Below are positions 11,121-22,090 of a stretch of DNA of 64,000 nt, one piece after another. The notes below the pieces were generated by a model. It saw only the letters and a program-made list of their open reading frames with translations. It made no database searches and was not told the origin of the DNA. The DNA is from Paroedura picta (Eukaryota > Chordata > Lepidosauria > Squamata > Gekkonidae), in assembly GCF_049243985.1 (NCBI RefSeq), contig NC_135384.1, positions 439,001-503,000 on the forward strand. Reading direction: 5' to 3'. The stretch's first letter is position 1, and the number at the start of each line of letters is the position of its first letter. The translations under genes were made by a program, and so were the position numbers.

Positions 11121-14100
11121 CAACCCAAGAAGAAGCCACGCAGCTCATCCACTGAGGCAACAGAAGAAACCAAAGACAGAGGAGAATCAGCCTCTATCCA
11201 GGTTTTCCCTCCAGAGCTGGTACGTAAGAGTGAGATTTGGTAACAGAGTTGGCCCTTCCTGCCTTGCTGGTCAGTACTGAAAGAGCTGGGTTTGAGTCCA
11301 GGAGCAACTCAGATACTCACAAGAGTCTCAGGGTGCAAGCTTTCGAGAGTCACCCTGTTCAAGCGTTCTCTACCACCACCCCCCGCCCACCTTCTGAGTG
11401 GGATAAAAGGAGACTGAAACCTCCATTCCGACTTGTGTCTGACGAAGGAGGGTGCTTGGACTCTTGAAAGCAACATCCCCTGAAACTGTTCCTGGTCTCT
11501 GAAGTGGGACTGGACTCAAGTTGAACTTTTCTTCCTGCACAGTGACGGAGTCTCTTCTCTCTCTGCCCAGTTGTACTACATCATCTCCTTTTTGCCAGTG
11601 AAGGACGTGGTCGCTCTCGGTCAGACCTGCCGGTACTTCTATGAGGTGTGCGACAGCGAGGGAGTCTGGCAGAGGATTTGCCGTCGCCTGTCCCCTCGGC
11701 TGCGGGATGAGAACTCGGGCGGCAGCCGGCCCTGGAAGCGCTCGGCCATCCTCAACTGTCAGTATAGCTTGGTGTGAAATGGGGTGCCCAGAGGAGTGGG
11801 GGAAGCCTTGCCCAGGGAAGCGTGACATTTGCACAGGGGAGAGCCCTGTGCATGAGAAAAAGTTGTATTTGCACAGGGGAGGGGGTGTTATGAGGAACGC
11901 TTGTGCAAGGGGGAGGAATGACAGCAGGTTGGAGACAAGAAGGTGGAACGGAAACACAAAGTGAGTCTTGCCGCCCTCCCCACACCCAGGGAAGGGAAAG
12001 GTGTTGCTGAGTCAGCTCCTCCAGAGAGACCCAATTCCCCTGCCCTGGGGTCTTTCTGTCCCACAGACACCAAGGGCTTGTACTTCCAGATGTTCAGTGG
12101 CCGCCGGCACTTCGTCAGCAAGACAGTTGCCCCACTGCTCTCCCACGGCTACCGGAAGTTCTTGCCCACCAAGGACCACGTCTTCATCCTTGACTACAAT
12201 GGCACTCTCTTCTTCCTCAAGAACGCCCTGGTCTCCTCCACTATGGGCCACGTCCAGTGGCGCCGTGCTTGCCGCTACGTGGTGCTGTGCCGCAGTGCCA
12301 AGGATGTACGTACCTGGGAGGGTTGCCATCTTTTTTGCTAAGAAAGTGTCAGCTACCTTACACACAGATATTTGCCAAATGAAACTTTGTCCGGCACTTC
12401 CAGTTTCTATCAGGAAAAAAAACTTCCCCTGTTCCATGACAGAAAAGTGGAGAAACACAGCCCCCTAAAACAGAAGAAACAGCCACCAAGGAGCCTGAAA
12501 GCCGAACAATGGTGAAGCAGTGGGGAGGGTCTGTGGCTCAGGGGCCGCTCATCCGCATTCAGGGGAAACAGGGATGCGCTTAAAGATCCACTCAGCCTAT
12601 GGAGCCTGAGCCATGAATTGGTCCTGGACCCATTAGTCCATTCTTGCGCCCATCCTTGGAAGGCAGCCAGTCCCAGATTCAGTCCCTGGCCTCAGTAAAC
12701 CGGGTGGATCGTCCTGGACTCTAAGCAAGCCAGCTTCTTCCCCCAGAAAATAGCTCACAACTATTGTGGTACACCTGCATCTTAAACACAATTGGAGCTT
12801 GCTTTGTCTCGAATTCCAGGGGGAGAGTTACAGATGGAGATGGTTGGGCAGGAACTTGGGACATCTGGGTTACAGTGAGGTACTGAAATCAGAACACCTT
12901 TGAATATTCTGCTGTTGTCAAGTATAAAGGGTGGGTTCTACAGAGGCCTTCAGAGACTCAGCCACAGTAGAAATGGCAGCAGCTGCCACAGCAGTCGGTA
13001 GCCCTTCAATACGTTTGGGTGGCCAAGAGGAAGGAGCTAGTCCAGCGCCCTCAGGTGCAGAAGGTGGCCTTCCTGCCCCAGTTGCCATATTTTGAGTCCC
13101 CTGCCTCCTTCCTTGTTCTGCCTGCAGTTCGCCACAGACCCCAGGAGTGACACTGTGTATCGCAAGTACCTGTATGTGCTGGCCACCCGGGAACAGCCGG
13201 CAGCCCCAGGGATGGGGCGCAATGAGGCTGCAATGGCTGCTGGCAGCCGCCTCTGTGACTGCGTGGAGGTTTACCTGCAATCCAGCGGGCAGCGAGTGTT
13301 CAAGATGACTTTCCACTTCTCCATGAAGTTCAAGCAGATTGTGCTGGTGGGGCAGGAGACGGAGAGGTCCCTCTTACTTCTGACAGGTGAGAAGAGAGAG
13401 CCAAAGGTCTGCTTCCCCTCACGGGCACAGAGTCAGCAGCCACATCCTTTGGTTTAAGAAACGCCTTTTTACCCCTGCTCAGTTCTCATGCCTGGCAGAA
13501 CTGGCCTTCCAAGAGGCCCATGTCCGCTGCTCCCCGATCTCCTAATAATGTCACTGTTCTTTTGTAGAGCCCTGCTGCCCACTCCTTTGGCATTGCTAGA
13601 GGGCTCTGAGATGTCCCTGCATGGCTTGCAAGGGAAAACATAAAGGAGCCTTTGCAGGCAAGGCCCAGGCAGGCAGCCCTTACGGAGGCCATTCCCTCTC
13701 CTCCCAGAAGGCAGCCTGGAATCCTCGACCTTGTTTCTCTGCAGAGGAAGGGAAGATCTACAGTCTGGTGGTGAACGAGACTCAACTGGACCAGCCTCGC
13801 TCCTACACTGTGCAGCTGGCTTTGCGCAAAGTCTCCAAATGTCTTCCCCACATCTCCATCCGCCACATGCATTCCAACCAGAGCAGTGCGCTCTACCTCA
13901 CAGGTAACTGGCTGCTCTGCTGGCAAGGCCAGTCCCAGCCTAGGAGCAAAACGGGGCTCTGTCCAGACCTCTCAGCCTTGCATCTCAACCAGACCTCTCA
14001 ACCAGCACTGCCAAAGCTGGTTCCCAGTTACTGAGCTATGGATGCTCCACCGCACTGGACAGCTGCATCACCCATGGCCAGAGACAGCATGGTGTGGGGG

Positions 14101-16905
14101 TTCATGTATCTGACCAGCCATGGAAGCCAGCTGGGCGACCTGGGGCAAGTCGTGCACTGACAGACTAGCCTACCCCAGAGGGTGGTTGTGGGGATGTAAC
14201 AAAGGCGTGGAGAATGATGTCAGGGTCTCCTATAGGGGGAAGAACAGGCTATAAATAAAATTAATAAGTCACAACCATCACAACTGCTCTGAGCTGTATG
14301 GGAGGGCGACATGAAAATTTTGTACATCAATAAGAGGAAGTCAAGGGCTGAGAAACGGCCAGTGGTGACAGAGGAAGAAAAGCGCAGGTGGAGCCAGAGG
14401 TTCAGGGGAGAGCATGCTGGAGGGAACATGTTTGTACAGAAAGCAGTTTTAAGGGGCAGAGGGGGAGAGCAGCCGCCTGAAGCCCAGAGTGAGAAATTGT
14501 TTCAGGCAAGGTGCAGAGGAGGAGATGGAAGCAGGAGACGGCAGAGCTTGAGTGGGGGAAGCAAGAGAGCAACCATAAGCGTAGGCGGATGGAGGACTTA
14601 CCCCGTGGGAACAGAAAGCTTGACCGTGACCCTAAGGATTGTGGGGCCTATTCTGCTCTCGCTGGCACTGCAGGAGGGAGGGCCCTCCGCACTGATCGGT
14701 GCCCCTTTTGTTTTGCTTTGGGCACACACATTCTGCACTGGTGGACCTGGCTGAGGTGGTTCAGCCATGGTCCTCTCTTCCCTCTGCAGATGATGGTGCT
14801 GTGTACTTTGAGGTCCACTCACCAGGCGTTTACCGTGATCTTTTTGGCACCCTCCATGCTTTCGACCCACTGGATCAGCAGATGCCCTTAGCTCTCTCTC
14901 TTCCGGCAAAGGTAACACAAAGTGGGACTGTTCTCACACACACACACACACACACACCCAAGCGTTGGGCAGCACTAATTGAAGAAGCAGGTACAAGATG
15001 GGTCTCTGAGATTTCAGTGCCAGGAACGGTCCCCTTCCCTGTTCTGTCCTGGCGGCTGCCAGAGCCATCGCAAGCGGTGGGCATCCAGATAGTCCATGTT
15101 GGCCTGACCGTGGGCAAGCCCTGCCGTTTGGTCATCCACACTGCTAGAGCAGATAACGAAACCAGGCCTCCTGACCGCATTGTTCAAGGTCTGCAGCGAA
15201 GGTTTGGAAAGGCTGACATCCCCTAATATTCCTGACCACTGAAGAGCTGCAATCTGCATGTGAGCAGGTGTTCTTTAGGAGCCAGGTTTGGACCAGTGGC
15301 GGGCTGTAAGGCTGAGTGGCCATTAGGGCTGGTTCAAATGAAGACCCTGGAGACCACATTCTTCCAGCCCCACTCCAGTCAAGCCCTCCGCCTCACCTGT
15401 GCTTGCCTCCAGGTACTTACCTGTGCCCTTGGCTACAACCATCTTGGGCTAGTGGATGAGTTTGGGAGGATGTTCATGCAAGGAAATAACCGCTATGGCC
15501 AGCTTGGCACAGGAGACAAGATTGACCGTGGCGAGCCTGCTCAGGTGAGATGCAAGGGGCGGGGAGCAAATCACCAAAGGAGAGCAGACAGGAGTGGCCA
15601 GGCACCATTCCCTCTTCCAAGGGGCCAGTGGTCCTGGGAGACAGACTGGTGAGCTTGGCCTGTCAATTGTCCAGGATCAACTTGCATGGTATCAATTGGG
15701 ACACCCCTCTCTCTGGAGTCATTCAGTCAGATTCAGCTCTGCTAATGCCAGGAAATGCCCCAAATGCAGCTTGGGGGAGGGCAGGGAAGCCTTCTGCCCT
15801 ACTCCAACACCTCCACTGTCCCCTTTCCCACCCAGGTGCACTATCTGAAGGGCCCCGTAGACCTGTGGTGCGGCCTCAACCATACGCTGGTGCTGAGCCA
15901 CAGCGGAGACCTTGGGAAGGATCTCATGGGGTGCGGCTGTGGCGCAGGAGGGCGCCTGCCTGGGTGGCCCAAAGGTAGTGCCTCTTTCGTCCGGCTACAC
16001 ATCAAGGTGAGGGGCATCCCTTGTGGCGAGGGCAGGGGGCAGAGGGCAGCCGCGGGGACTCCGGGCCTGTGACATCCAGTGGGGAAGTCAGGCTGTCGTG
16101 GGGAAGCCTCAGGGTCTGAGCTCTGCCGCCCTCCCAACCCCAAAGCCAGCCTTTCTTTGTGGCTTGTCTCTGTTTTCCCAAAGAACAACTCTGTAAAGCT
16201 AAATGCTGAGTATTTTCCCTTGCAGGCCTGAGTGAGGCTTCTGATGGGTCAGAAGGTTGAGATGGAGATGCTCGATCAGTGCCTTCCCCACTCCCTCCCT
16301 GTAATTTTTCCAAACTGTTTTCTCTACTCACTGTTGAATACGAGCAAGATGACATAATTTGGCATAAAACAAAATCTCCAAACTGATCAAGACGAAGGGT
16401 TCCCTACTTTCTGCAAAACACGCAGAGAGACCTGCAGAGTTGCCTCAGGGACCCAGCGGGCCGCCTGCTGCTGGTGCTGAGCAGAACGTCTCACAACCCA
16501 GGAGGCCCTTCTCCTCCTGGCCCCCAGAGCCCCCCCCTGCGGCTCTCAGCCAGGCCTTCCCCCTTGTGTCCCCAGGTGCCCCCCTGCGTCCGCCGCATCT
16601 GCTCCACCCGCGAGTGCCTCTACATGCTGTCCAGCCATGACATTGAGGAGGCGGCTGCCTACCGAGAGCTGCCCGCCAGCAAGGCAGGGCTGCTGCCCAG
16701 CGACACAGAGGCCATGGCTGCCCGGGCATGCGAGGAGTACCTGAGTCAGCTGCACAAGTGCCGGACACTGGAGGGGCGCATGGCCAAGATGAAGGAGGCT
16801 GTGGGCAGCATGCCCCTCATGACATTCCAGAAAGACTTCTTCTGGGAGGCTTTGGACATGATCCAGCGGGCAGCTGAACTCCGAGGTTCCCCTCCTTCCA
16901 GCTAG
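11121..16905 (+). CDS. FBXO24: F-box only protein 24, nine placed coding exons
   Basis: FBXO24 is a substrate adaptor of SCF (SKP1-CUL1) ubiquitin ligases and is testis-biased in mammals. Exons: 11121-11219, 11571-11757, 12067-12305, 13128-13386, 13745-13903, 14790-14911, 15413-15544, 15836-16006 and 16576-16905. All have AG acceptors, GT donors and matching phase, giving 565 residues (human about 580 including exon 1). The F-box spans the first two exons (FPPEL joined to LYYIISFLPVKDVV, ending EGVWQRICRRLSPR). RCC1-type repeat sequence follows, clearest as GNNRYGQLGTGDK in exon 15413-15544 and LWCGLNHTLVLS in the next. The C-terminus keeps KDFFWEALDMIQRA. The N-terminal exon here is Lys/Ser/Glu-rich (QPKKKPRSSS) and poorly conserved. 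The gene is divergent from LRCH4 and converges on the PAQR9-like gene. The first coding exon is not resolved. Confidence 0.96.
11275..11370 (-). repeat. Reptile interspersed repeat, 3' tail, minus copy
   Basis: Read in reverse complement it carries 'ctcgaaagcttgcaccctgag', then a version of 'gtgctcctggactcaa', the usual tail of a widespread reptile repeat. A plus copy follows at about 11395-11530, making an inverted pair inside FBXO24 intron 2. I do not assign the family firmly; a Penelope-like origin is possible. Confidence 0.6.
11395..11530 (+). repeat. Reptile interspersed repeat, 3' tail, plus copy
   Basis: It contains 'tgtgtctgacgaaggagg', 'ggactcttgaaagcaac' and 'ctggtctctgaagtggga', the same tail as at 11275-11370 but in the opposite orientation. 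It ends about 40 bases before the exon at 11571. Confidence 0.6.
12518..12625 (+). repeat. Degenerate tRNA-derived SINE head
   Basis: 'ggagggtctgtggctcagggg' followed by 'ccgcattcaggggaaac' resembles the 5' tRNA-like head of the SINE family also seen at 5870 and 53998. It is diverged and lies in the 822-base FBXO24 intron 12306-13127, which otherwise shows nothing recognisable. Confidence 0.4.
14085..14290 (+). repeat. tRNA-derived SINE in FBXO24 intron
   Basis: It starts near 'acagcatggtgtgggggttc', continues 'agctgggcgacctggggcaagtc' and 'ctaccccagagggtggttgtg', and ends in an A-rich tail with AATAAAATTAATAAG. This is the same family as 7835-8130. It lies in the intron 13904-14789. Confidence 0.65.
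14935..14957. repeat. (CA)n microsatellite just downstream of an FBXO24 donor
   Basis: About eleven CA units begin 23 bases after the exon ending at 14911. CA repeats near 5' splice sites are known binding sites for hnRNP L; an effect here is only inferred. Confidence 0.9.
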
Positions 16906-17011
16906 CTCACAGACCGTGGCTTCCCCATTCCTCCTGTCCTTGTTACCCACCCCTGTACACATCATGGATTATGATTGAGAGATAGAGAAGACTTCACAAT
17001 GAACAATTGGG

Positions 17012-17017
17012 AATAAA
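17012..17017 (+). terminator. FBXO24: FBXO24 polyadenylation signal
   Basis: AATAAA lies 107 bases after the FBXO24 stop codon, giving a short 3' UTR. Confidence 0.8.
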
Positions 17018-17049
17018 TAAGCAGAGATCTCACGCTGCCTCCACTGGAC

Positions 17050-18500
17050 CATGCCGGGGTAAGTGACCAACAGCCCTTTGGGAGCGCAGGTTCCGGGAGG
17101 AGGGCTGCCCTCTACAGCCCCCATGATATGACCAGCCCCAGGCCTTCCTGCCTCCCCATCTCTGGCACGCCTCCTCCAGAACCCCTTCTGCTGGAATGTG
17201 GATTTGCCATGCAGGAGCTTGATTCAAGTCCAGGAGCACCTCAGAGACCCACCAGGTTTTTTGGGGGTGGGGGAGGTGCCTTTGGGAGTCTGATAAAGGG
17301 AGAGTTGATTCGCGAAGTTTCTCCCCCGAAAATCTTGTTGGTCTCAAAGATGCTCGAGGACATGAGTCTAGCTGTTCAGCCAATTAATTCTTAAGTCGGG
17401 AGAATCCAGAGCAGCCACTTTCTCTCCCTGCCCCCTCCCCCAGTGAGTGCTGGTCAGAATGCCAGGCTAGGATTTGGGAGACCCGGCGGGCCACAGGGAG
17501 ATAGGGCACCCATTGAAAAGGACAGGAGGCAGCTTCAGGGCTGATCAGAGGCAGCGCTGCTTCACTGAAGGAATTAACTCATGGAATTCACTGCCATAAG
17601 ATGTAGCTTAAATGGCTTTCAAAGGGCACTGGAGAGACTCAGAGCAGGAAGAGGCAAGTTCTTTGCCACAAGGGCCTGCCTTATCTGCTTGTAGGCTTCC
17701 CAGAGGAATGGGTGGGCTGCTGTGAGAAACAAGACACTGGTCTAGATTGACCCACCTAGGTATGATGTCGGGGCTGAGCCATTCCCCCAAGACTTGCCCC
17801 AGGAGAACGACTGTGAGGCCACCACACCAAAGACCAGTTTGTCTTCTCCTTCAGAGTGCTCACTTGCCCCCCGCAAGCCCTCTTAGTCTCCCAGTGCCTT
17901 TGGACAGAGGCCAGCCCTTCTCCCACAAACTTCTGGGTTTCACTTTCAGCTAAAGACACCCCTAATCCAGACACAGTCAAGATTTCCTCCTCTTGCCTTG
18001 AGCCAGTCAGCACAGCAGCCCCACTCTGCATTCCCCAGCTGGACGAAGGGCTGGGCTTGCCCTTGCCTACTCTGGGAGTTCCAGGGCTCCTGGGAAAGGC
18101 CACTGTCGGGTTCCCCTGCCCTAAGCTCCCTCTTTCCCTTGGCTCAGCTGTCTGGAGCAAGAGGGCCCTTTGTCTTCACGCTGGACATGGCTGAGCCAGG
18201 CTCTGGGAAACAGGCAGGCTGCCTGCCCCTGGGGGTCAGCGGCTGTGGGAGAAGCCAGGGAGGGGTCCAGTAGAAGAGCTCTGCAGACTCGGTTGTGGGG
18301 ACAGACCTGCACACGGTCCTCAGCCCTTCTACTACATCCAAGGGGGCAATTCTGCTAAAAGACTGCAGTAAGGAGTTCCACAGATGGGTTTTCTTGCCTT
18401 CCTCCCTCACCTACTGTGTGTTTTACTGGATAACCCTAAATCCAACCTTTTCTTCCAACCACTCAACTAATCCTTCATTTAAGAGCCCCCTTTAAACACG
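17050..18500. other. Spacer between the FBXO24 and PAQR9-like 3' ends
   Basis: No coding exon is recognised here. Short open frames on both strands are not conserved and lack domains. The stretch holds a second inverted pair of the reptile repeat (about 17215-17375). Confidence 0.6.
17215..17375. repeat. Inverted pair of reptile repeat tails
   Basis: The left half (17215-17265) reads on the minus strand as 'ggtgggtctctgaggtgctc' and 'ctggacttgaatc'. The right half (about 17290-17375) reads on the plus strand as 'gataaagggagagttgattc', 'ccgaaaatcttgttggtctc' and 'gatgctcgaggac'. The arrangement matches the pair in FBXO24 intron 2. Confidence 0.6.
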
Positions 18501-18519
18501 AGTCAGACACCACCTTCCT

Positions 18520-18525
18520 TTTATT
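18520..18525 (-). terminator. Likely polyadenylation signal of the PAQR9-like gene
   Basis: On the minus strand AATAAA is followed within 10-20 bases by the GT-rich 'ggtggtgtctg'. It would give a 3' UTR of about 1.8 kb (18500-20303). No better signal was found nearer the stop. Confidence 0.55.
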
Positions 18526-20303
18526 CCAGCATAAGCGTCCGTGAGGCAGAGCTCCCTTCAGCAGATGCACCAAGTCTCCATCCATGGCGGGGGGGGGGGG
18601 GGAGAGGGGCAATGTTTTAAATATTGATACACGGTCTGCATCTACACGAACCAGCACCAGACGCATTTCTCCCCCTGTTTGGTATACGGGAACATACAGA
18701 GAACACTGGCCATAGCAATGCCTGGAGCCTTTGAGGAAGGGCAGCATAGAGCAAAATAAATACTTACATAACATACATACATACATACATGCCTACTCAC
18801 TCATCACGGTGCAAAACATTTCCTTTGCCCCTGGATCCTCTTCAGTCCCATCAGAAACCCCTTGAAGCCAAGTGCCCAGGTAGAGCAGGAAAGAACTAGG
18901 TGCACGTGTTCAGGGATCCCTGGAGGCCCCCGTTTGGATGCAGAAATATCAATGCTTCCTTGCCGGGGAAACCAGATCCCCAGGGCGGGCAGAGACATGA
19001 AGGAAACTCTACGGCCGCAAGATGAGCACAGGGGCCAGGGCTCAGCCAGTAGGAGTCAGGGGGGGCCCAGGGGCCACCACCCTCCACCACTTTTGAACCC
19101 CACCTTCCAGCAATCAGCAGCTGGCTTGAGCAGCATGCCCAAAGGAGGCAGCGTCTTTCTGGGGCATAACGAGACCCTGCATGTGCAGAAGGACGGGACA
19201 GCCCCAGCTCAGCCTACCTGCTTCTTTGGCCCTGAAAGACATCAAGAGGGGTACAGACTTTGTCTTTTTTGGAAAGGGGATGCAAGAGCAAGGCATCCCC
19301 ACTGGAAAGGGCCAGGCCACAGCAGTCAAGGACCACAAGTATGGGATCCAAAAGCACTCCACAAAACAAGCTCTGGTGCCTGGAGTCTCTCCCCCCCCCC
19401 CCCGCTTGTCTTCCCCACCCCCAGCAGCTGTCACAGGCCGGGACTGAGGAGGGAAAGGGGCGGGGAGCTGTCCTGGCCAAAGGGGCACGGCTGGCTGAAT
19501 GTGCCCCTCTGGAGGGGGCAGCAGCCCAGGTTTCCCTGTGGGCTATTTTTACTGGGGTTTCTCCCCTCCCCCGCCCCCTATTTTTGTGCATTAAGCGCAA
19601 CGCCGCCATGTGTGCATGTACATATTTAGGAAGAATTTAAACTGTTCTGTGAGCCTAGGAATTATGCTGGGAAAGGGTGGCTTTGTCAAAAGATCTTGCC
19701 TTAGATTTTGCTTTTGAAAGATGTTGTCTAGAGGGAAGGGGAAGGGAAGCGGGGCCAGGAAACACTAGCTGCCACTGCTCCAAAACGGGCGGACTCCTCA
19801 TCTCCTGAGAGGCCTTTCGCCCGAAGGAAGTGTGTTACTGACCCCCTGCTCAGGCTGAGCCCCAAGGGAAGCCCCCGCCCCCTGCTGTGATACAAAACTG
19901 ACCCTCCCTCTCTCCTGCTGTCGCTCTGCCCTTCTGGGAAATCCCTGCATCCTGGCTTCTTCCCTGATGCACAGCCTGCGGACCAACCCGAAATGGAAAT
20001 CTAGGCCACCCATTTGCATGCTGGAAAGTCAGCCCTCTTCCCCAGGCCTCAGCCTCTCCTTCCGCTCCCTTTTGCAGCCATGTGCCTGCAGATCCCGGCT
20101 GGCTGTGGGCGGCCATCACGGGCCCAGCGGCCTCCAGGAGCCACCACCTCGGGCAGTCCAGCCTTCTCCCTTCTGCACACCCCTTGAGCCTCTCCACGGC
20201 CCTATCCAGTGGGAGCGGGAAACAGACAGGCTCCAAAAGCCCCTGCCCCCCACCCTGCCCATGCAGATCAGGAGGCGGAGTGCCCCCCACCCCGGCTGGC
20301 CCT
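18526..20303 (-). other. Presumed 3' UTR of the PAQR9-like gene
   Basis: No intron or separate gene is recognised between the stop codon and the AATAAA at 18520. It contains a C run on the minus strand near 18590 and an (ACAT)n microsatellite at about 18770-18790. Plus-strand open frames are shadows of GC-rich sequence. Confidence 0.45.
18770..18790. repeat. (ACAT)n microsatellite
   Basis: About five tandem ACAT units. Confidence 0.9.
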
Positions 20304-21416
20304 TCAGTCCCCCTTCCTCCGCTGGCTGTCCTCCTGTCTGGCGTAGGCCTTGACCCCAAAGCAGGCCACGATGCTGGCCAGGAGCAGGAGCAAGATCAGC
20401 ATCACCCCAAAGGTGGAGAGGAAGGTCGGCACCCTGGACAGCGGCGGCAGCGGGGGCCCCCCACCCAGTTCCTGGATCTCCCCTCGGATCATGTGGAGCT
20501 CGTCCAAGATGCTGAGGAAGGTGCAGCAGTGGAACCACTGGTGGCTGTGGCCCCAGATGTCAAACTTCCCAGGGCTGAAACGCTCAGGGATCTTGCTGAC
20601 GTTGAAGATCCCGGAGGCCAGAAGCCAGAAGCAGTGGCGAAGGAAGAAGCGGCCGGTCCCTTGGCCCCCGCCAGCCCACCACAGCTTGTGGAAGACCGGG
20701 ATGGAGACCACCACAAAGGGCAGCAAGAAAACCAACGTGCGGATCAGGTAGCGGTACTGCGGCCACTGGTGGCGGGAGCTGCAGCAGGCCAACGTGCAGA
20801 AGAGGGCAATGAGGCAGGCCGTGGGCACGTACAAGGCCTCAAACCAGGTGCCCGTTCGGCCCACCCACACAGAGAGCCAGTCCACGCCCTCCCCGCCCGG
20901 CCCAGGGCCAGAGGAGAGATTTGTGGCTCCGGCCGCCGGGCCCGGGAGACCTCGTGGTTGGATGTAGTAGAAGTAGGCCAAGGAGGAGCCCACCGTGTAG
21001 GCGCTGATGGTCCCGTAGTCGATGTAGAAGCAGATCTCCCGGATGACCAAGGACATGGAGTTGAAGAGGTGCGCCATGCTGCTGGCAACCAGGAGGCCAC
21101 AGACACCCAGGAAGTAGTTCCAGAGGGGGTAGTAGAAGGGGTCCAGCAGTTCCCGCGGGGGGGCGGAGCCTTCGCTCCAGAACTGCTCCAAGAAGCGGAA
21201 GGCGAAGATGAAGACGGCCAGGAAGTGGGTCCAGAAGTTGCCCGTCTCGTTGGTGGGCTGGAAGGCCGAGACCAGGCACTGGGCAAAGGTGCAGCCGGGG
21301 CAGCGGTAGCCGCTGAGGATGAAGCTCTCCGTCACGCTGGGGGGCACCTCGCTGGAGCGCAGCAGCAAGACCCCAGGCTGGCCGGCCCCCAGCGGCATCT
21401 TGCCCCCCACGCCCAT
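20304..21416 (-). CDS. PAQR9-like progestin and adipoQ receptor (membrane progestin receptor epsilon type), single exon
   Basis: The intronless frame encodes 370 residues, close to human PAQR9 (377), which is also intronless. Similarity to PAQR9 runs almost end to end: ESFILSGYR (about 30-38), PTNETGNFWTHF (54-65), SSMAHLFNS (112-120), a DYGTIS segment (133-138), and FNVSKIPERFSPGKFDIWGH before SHQWFH (271-296). The His of AHLF (116), Asp133 and the paired His at 292 and 296 are the family's putative metal ligands. Seven to eight hydrophobic segments predict a multi-pass membrane protein. The first ATG has A at -3; a second Met at codon 7 is also plausible. The family binds steroids or acts as metal-dependent hydrolases; this member's ligand is unknown. 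It lies between FBXO24 and PCOLCE, where human has no PAQR gene, so it is more likely a PAQR9 paralogue than PAQR9 itself. Confidence 0.9.
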   Translation of the reverse strand: MGVGGKMPLGAGQPGVLLLRSSEVPPSVTESFILSGYRCPGCTFAQCLVSAFQPTNETGNFWTHFLAVFIFAFRFLEQFWSEGSAPPRELLDPFYYPLWNYFLGVCGLLVASSMAHLFNSMSLVIREICFYIDYGTISAYTVGSSLAYFYYIQPRGLPGPAAGATNLSSGPGPGGEGVDWLSVWVGRTGTWFEALYVPTACLIALFCTLACCSSRHQWPQYRYLIRTLVFLLPFVVVSIPVFHKLWWAGGGQGTGRFFLRHCFWLLASGIFNVSKIPERFSPGKFDIWGHSHQWFHCCTFLSILDELHMIRGEIQELGGGPPLPPLSRVPTFLSTFGVMLILLLLLASIVACFGVKAYARQEDSQRRKGD

Positions 21417-22090
21417 GCTCCCCCCTCGGCTCGGCTCGGCTCTGGGGCGGGAAGGGGCGCGCGGTGGCCGGGCTGAAGTCTGCCGGCGCTGCAGGCTGCG
21501 GGCACCGGGAAGGAGGGACGAAGGCAGCGGCGAGGGCGGCGCGCAGGAGCAGGTGCCGGCGAGCGGGATGCGGCAGGCAGAGCGGCCACAGCGCCCTTCT
21601 CCAGCCCCCGCCCCTGCGGAACCCGGGGAGGGGGGCACGCAAGGAGGGATGCGCTGCGCGGGCTCTGAGCCGCCGCCGCCCCCGCCCGCCCCCCGCTCCG
21701 GAGGACTCCGGCCTGCCGTTCGGCTCCGCCCCCAGCCTGCAGGTGCCGCCCCGCCCGCCGCTCGGTCCGGCGCGCACGGGAGCCGAGACAAGACGCCCCG
21801 GGAAGCAGCCGAGTCAAGGGGCCGCCCGCTGTCCCGCCAGGGCACGTGGCCCCCGGGTGGCCGCCTGCCTCCGCCGGCCGAGGAGAGCGCGCCGGGGATT
21901 GGGCGGCGGCGGCGGGCAGGTCCGGAGGAAGGGAGGGGGCGGCCGGCCGGCCTCCGGAGCCAGCCCTCCGGCCATGGCGACCTTGCCGGTGCCCGCTGCT
22001 CCCGGCTCCGCCGCGCCGATATTTTTAGGCACGGGGACGCCCGCGGCCGGGAAGGAGCGGCGCACCTCCCCGGCTTCTCCTTAGGGGGCG
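21300..22090 (-). promoter_or_regulatory. CpG island promoter of the PAQR9-like gene
   Basis: CpG density is high over the start codon and for about 650 bases upstream, with GGGCGG-like GC boxes and no TATA box. The reading frame stays open upstream of the ATG only because stops are rare in such sequence. Confidence 0.7.

Noticed and set aside
20082-21476. 464-codon plus-strand open frame
   Set aside because: It lies antisense to the PAQR9-like gene and has no domain. It stays open because the opposite strand is GC-rich coding sequence.
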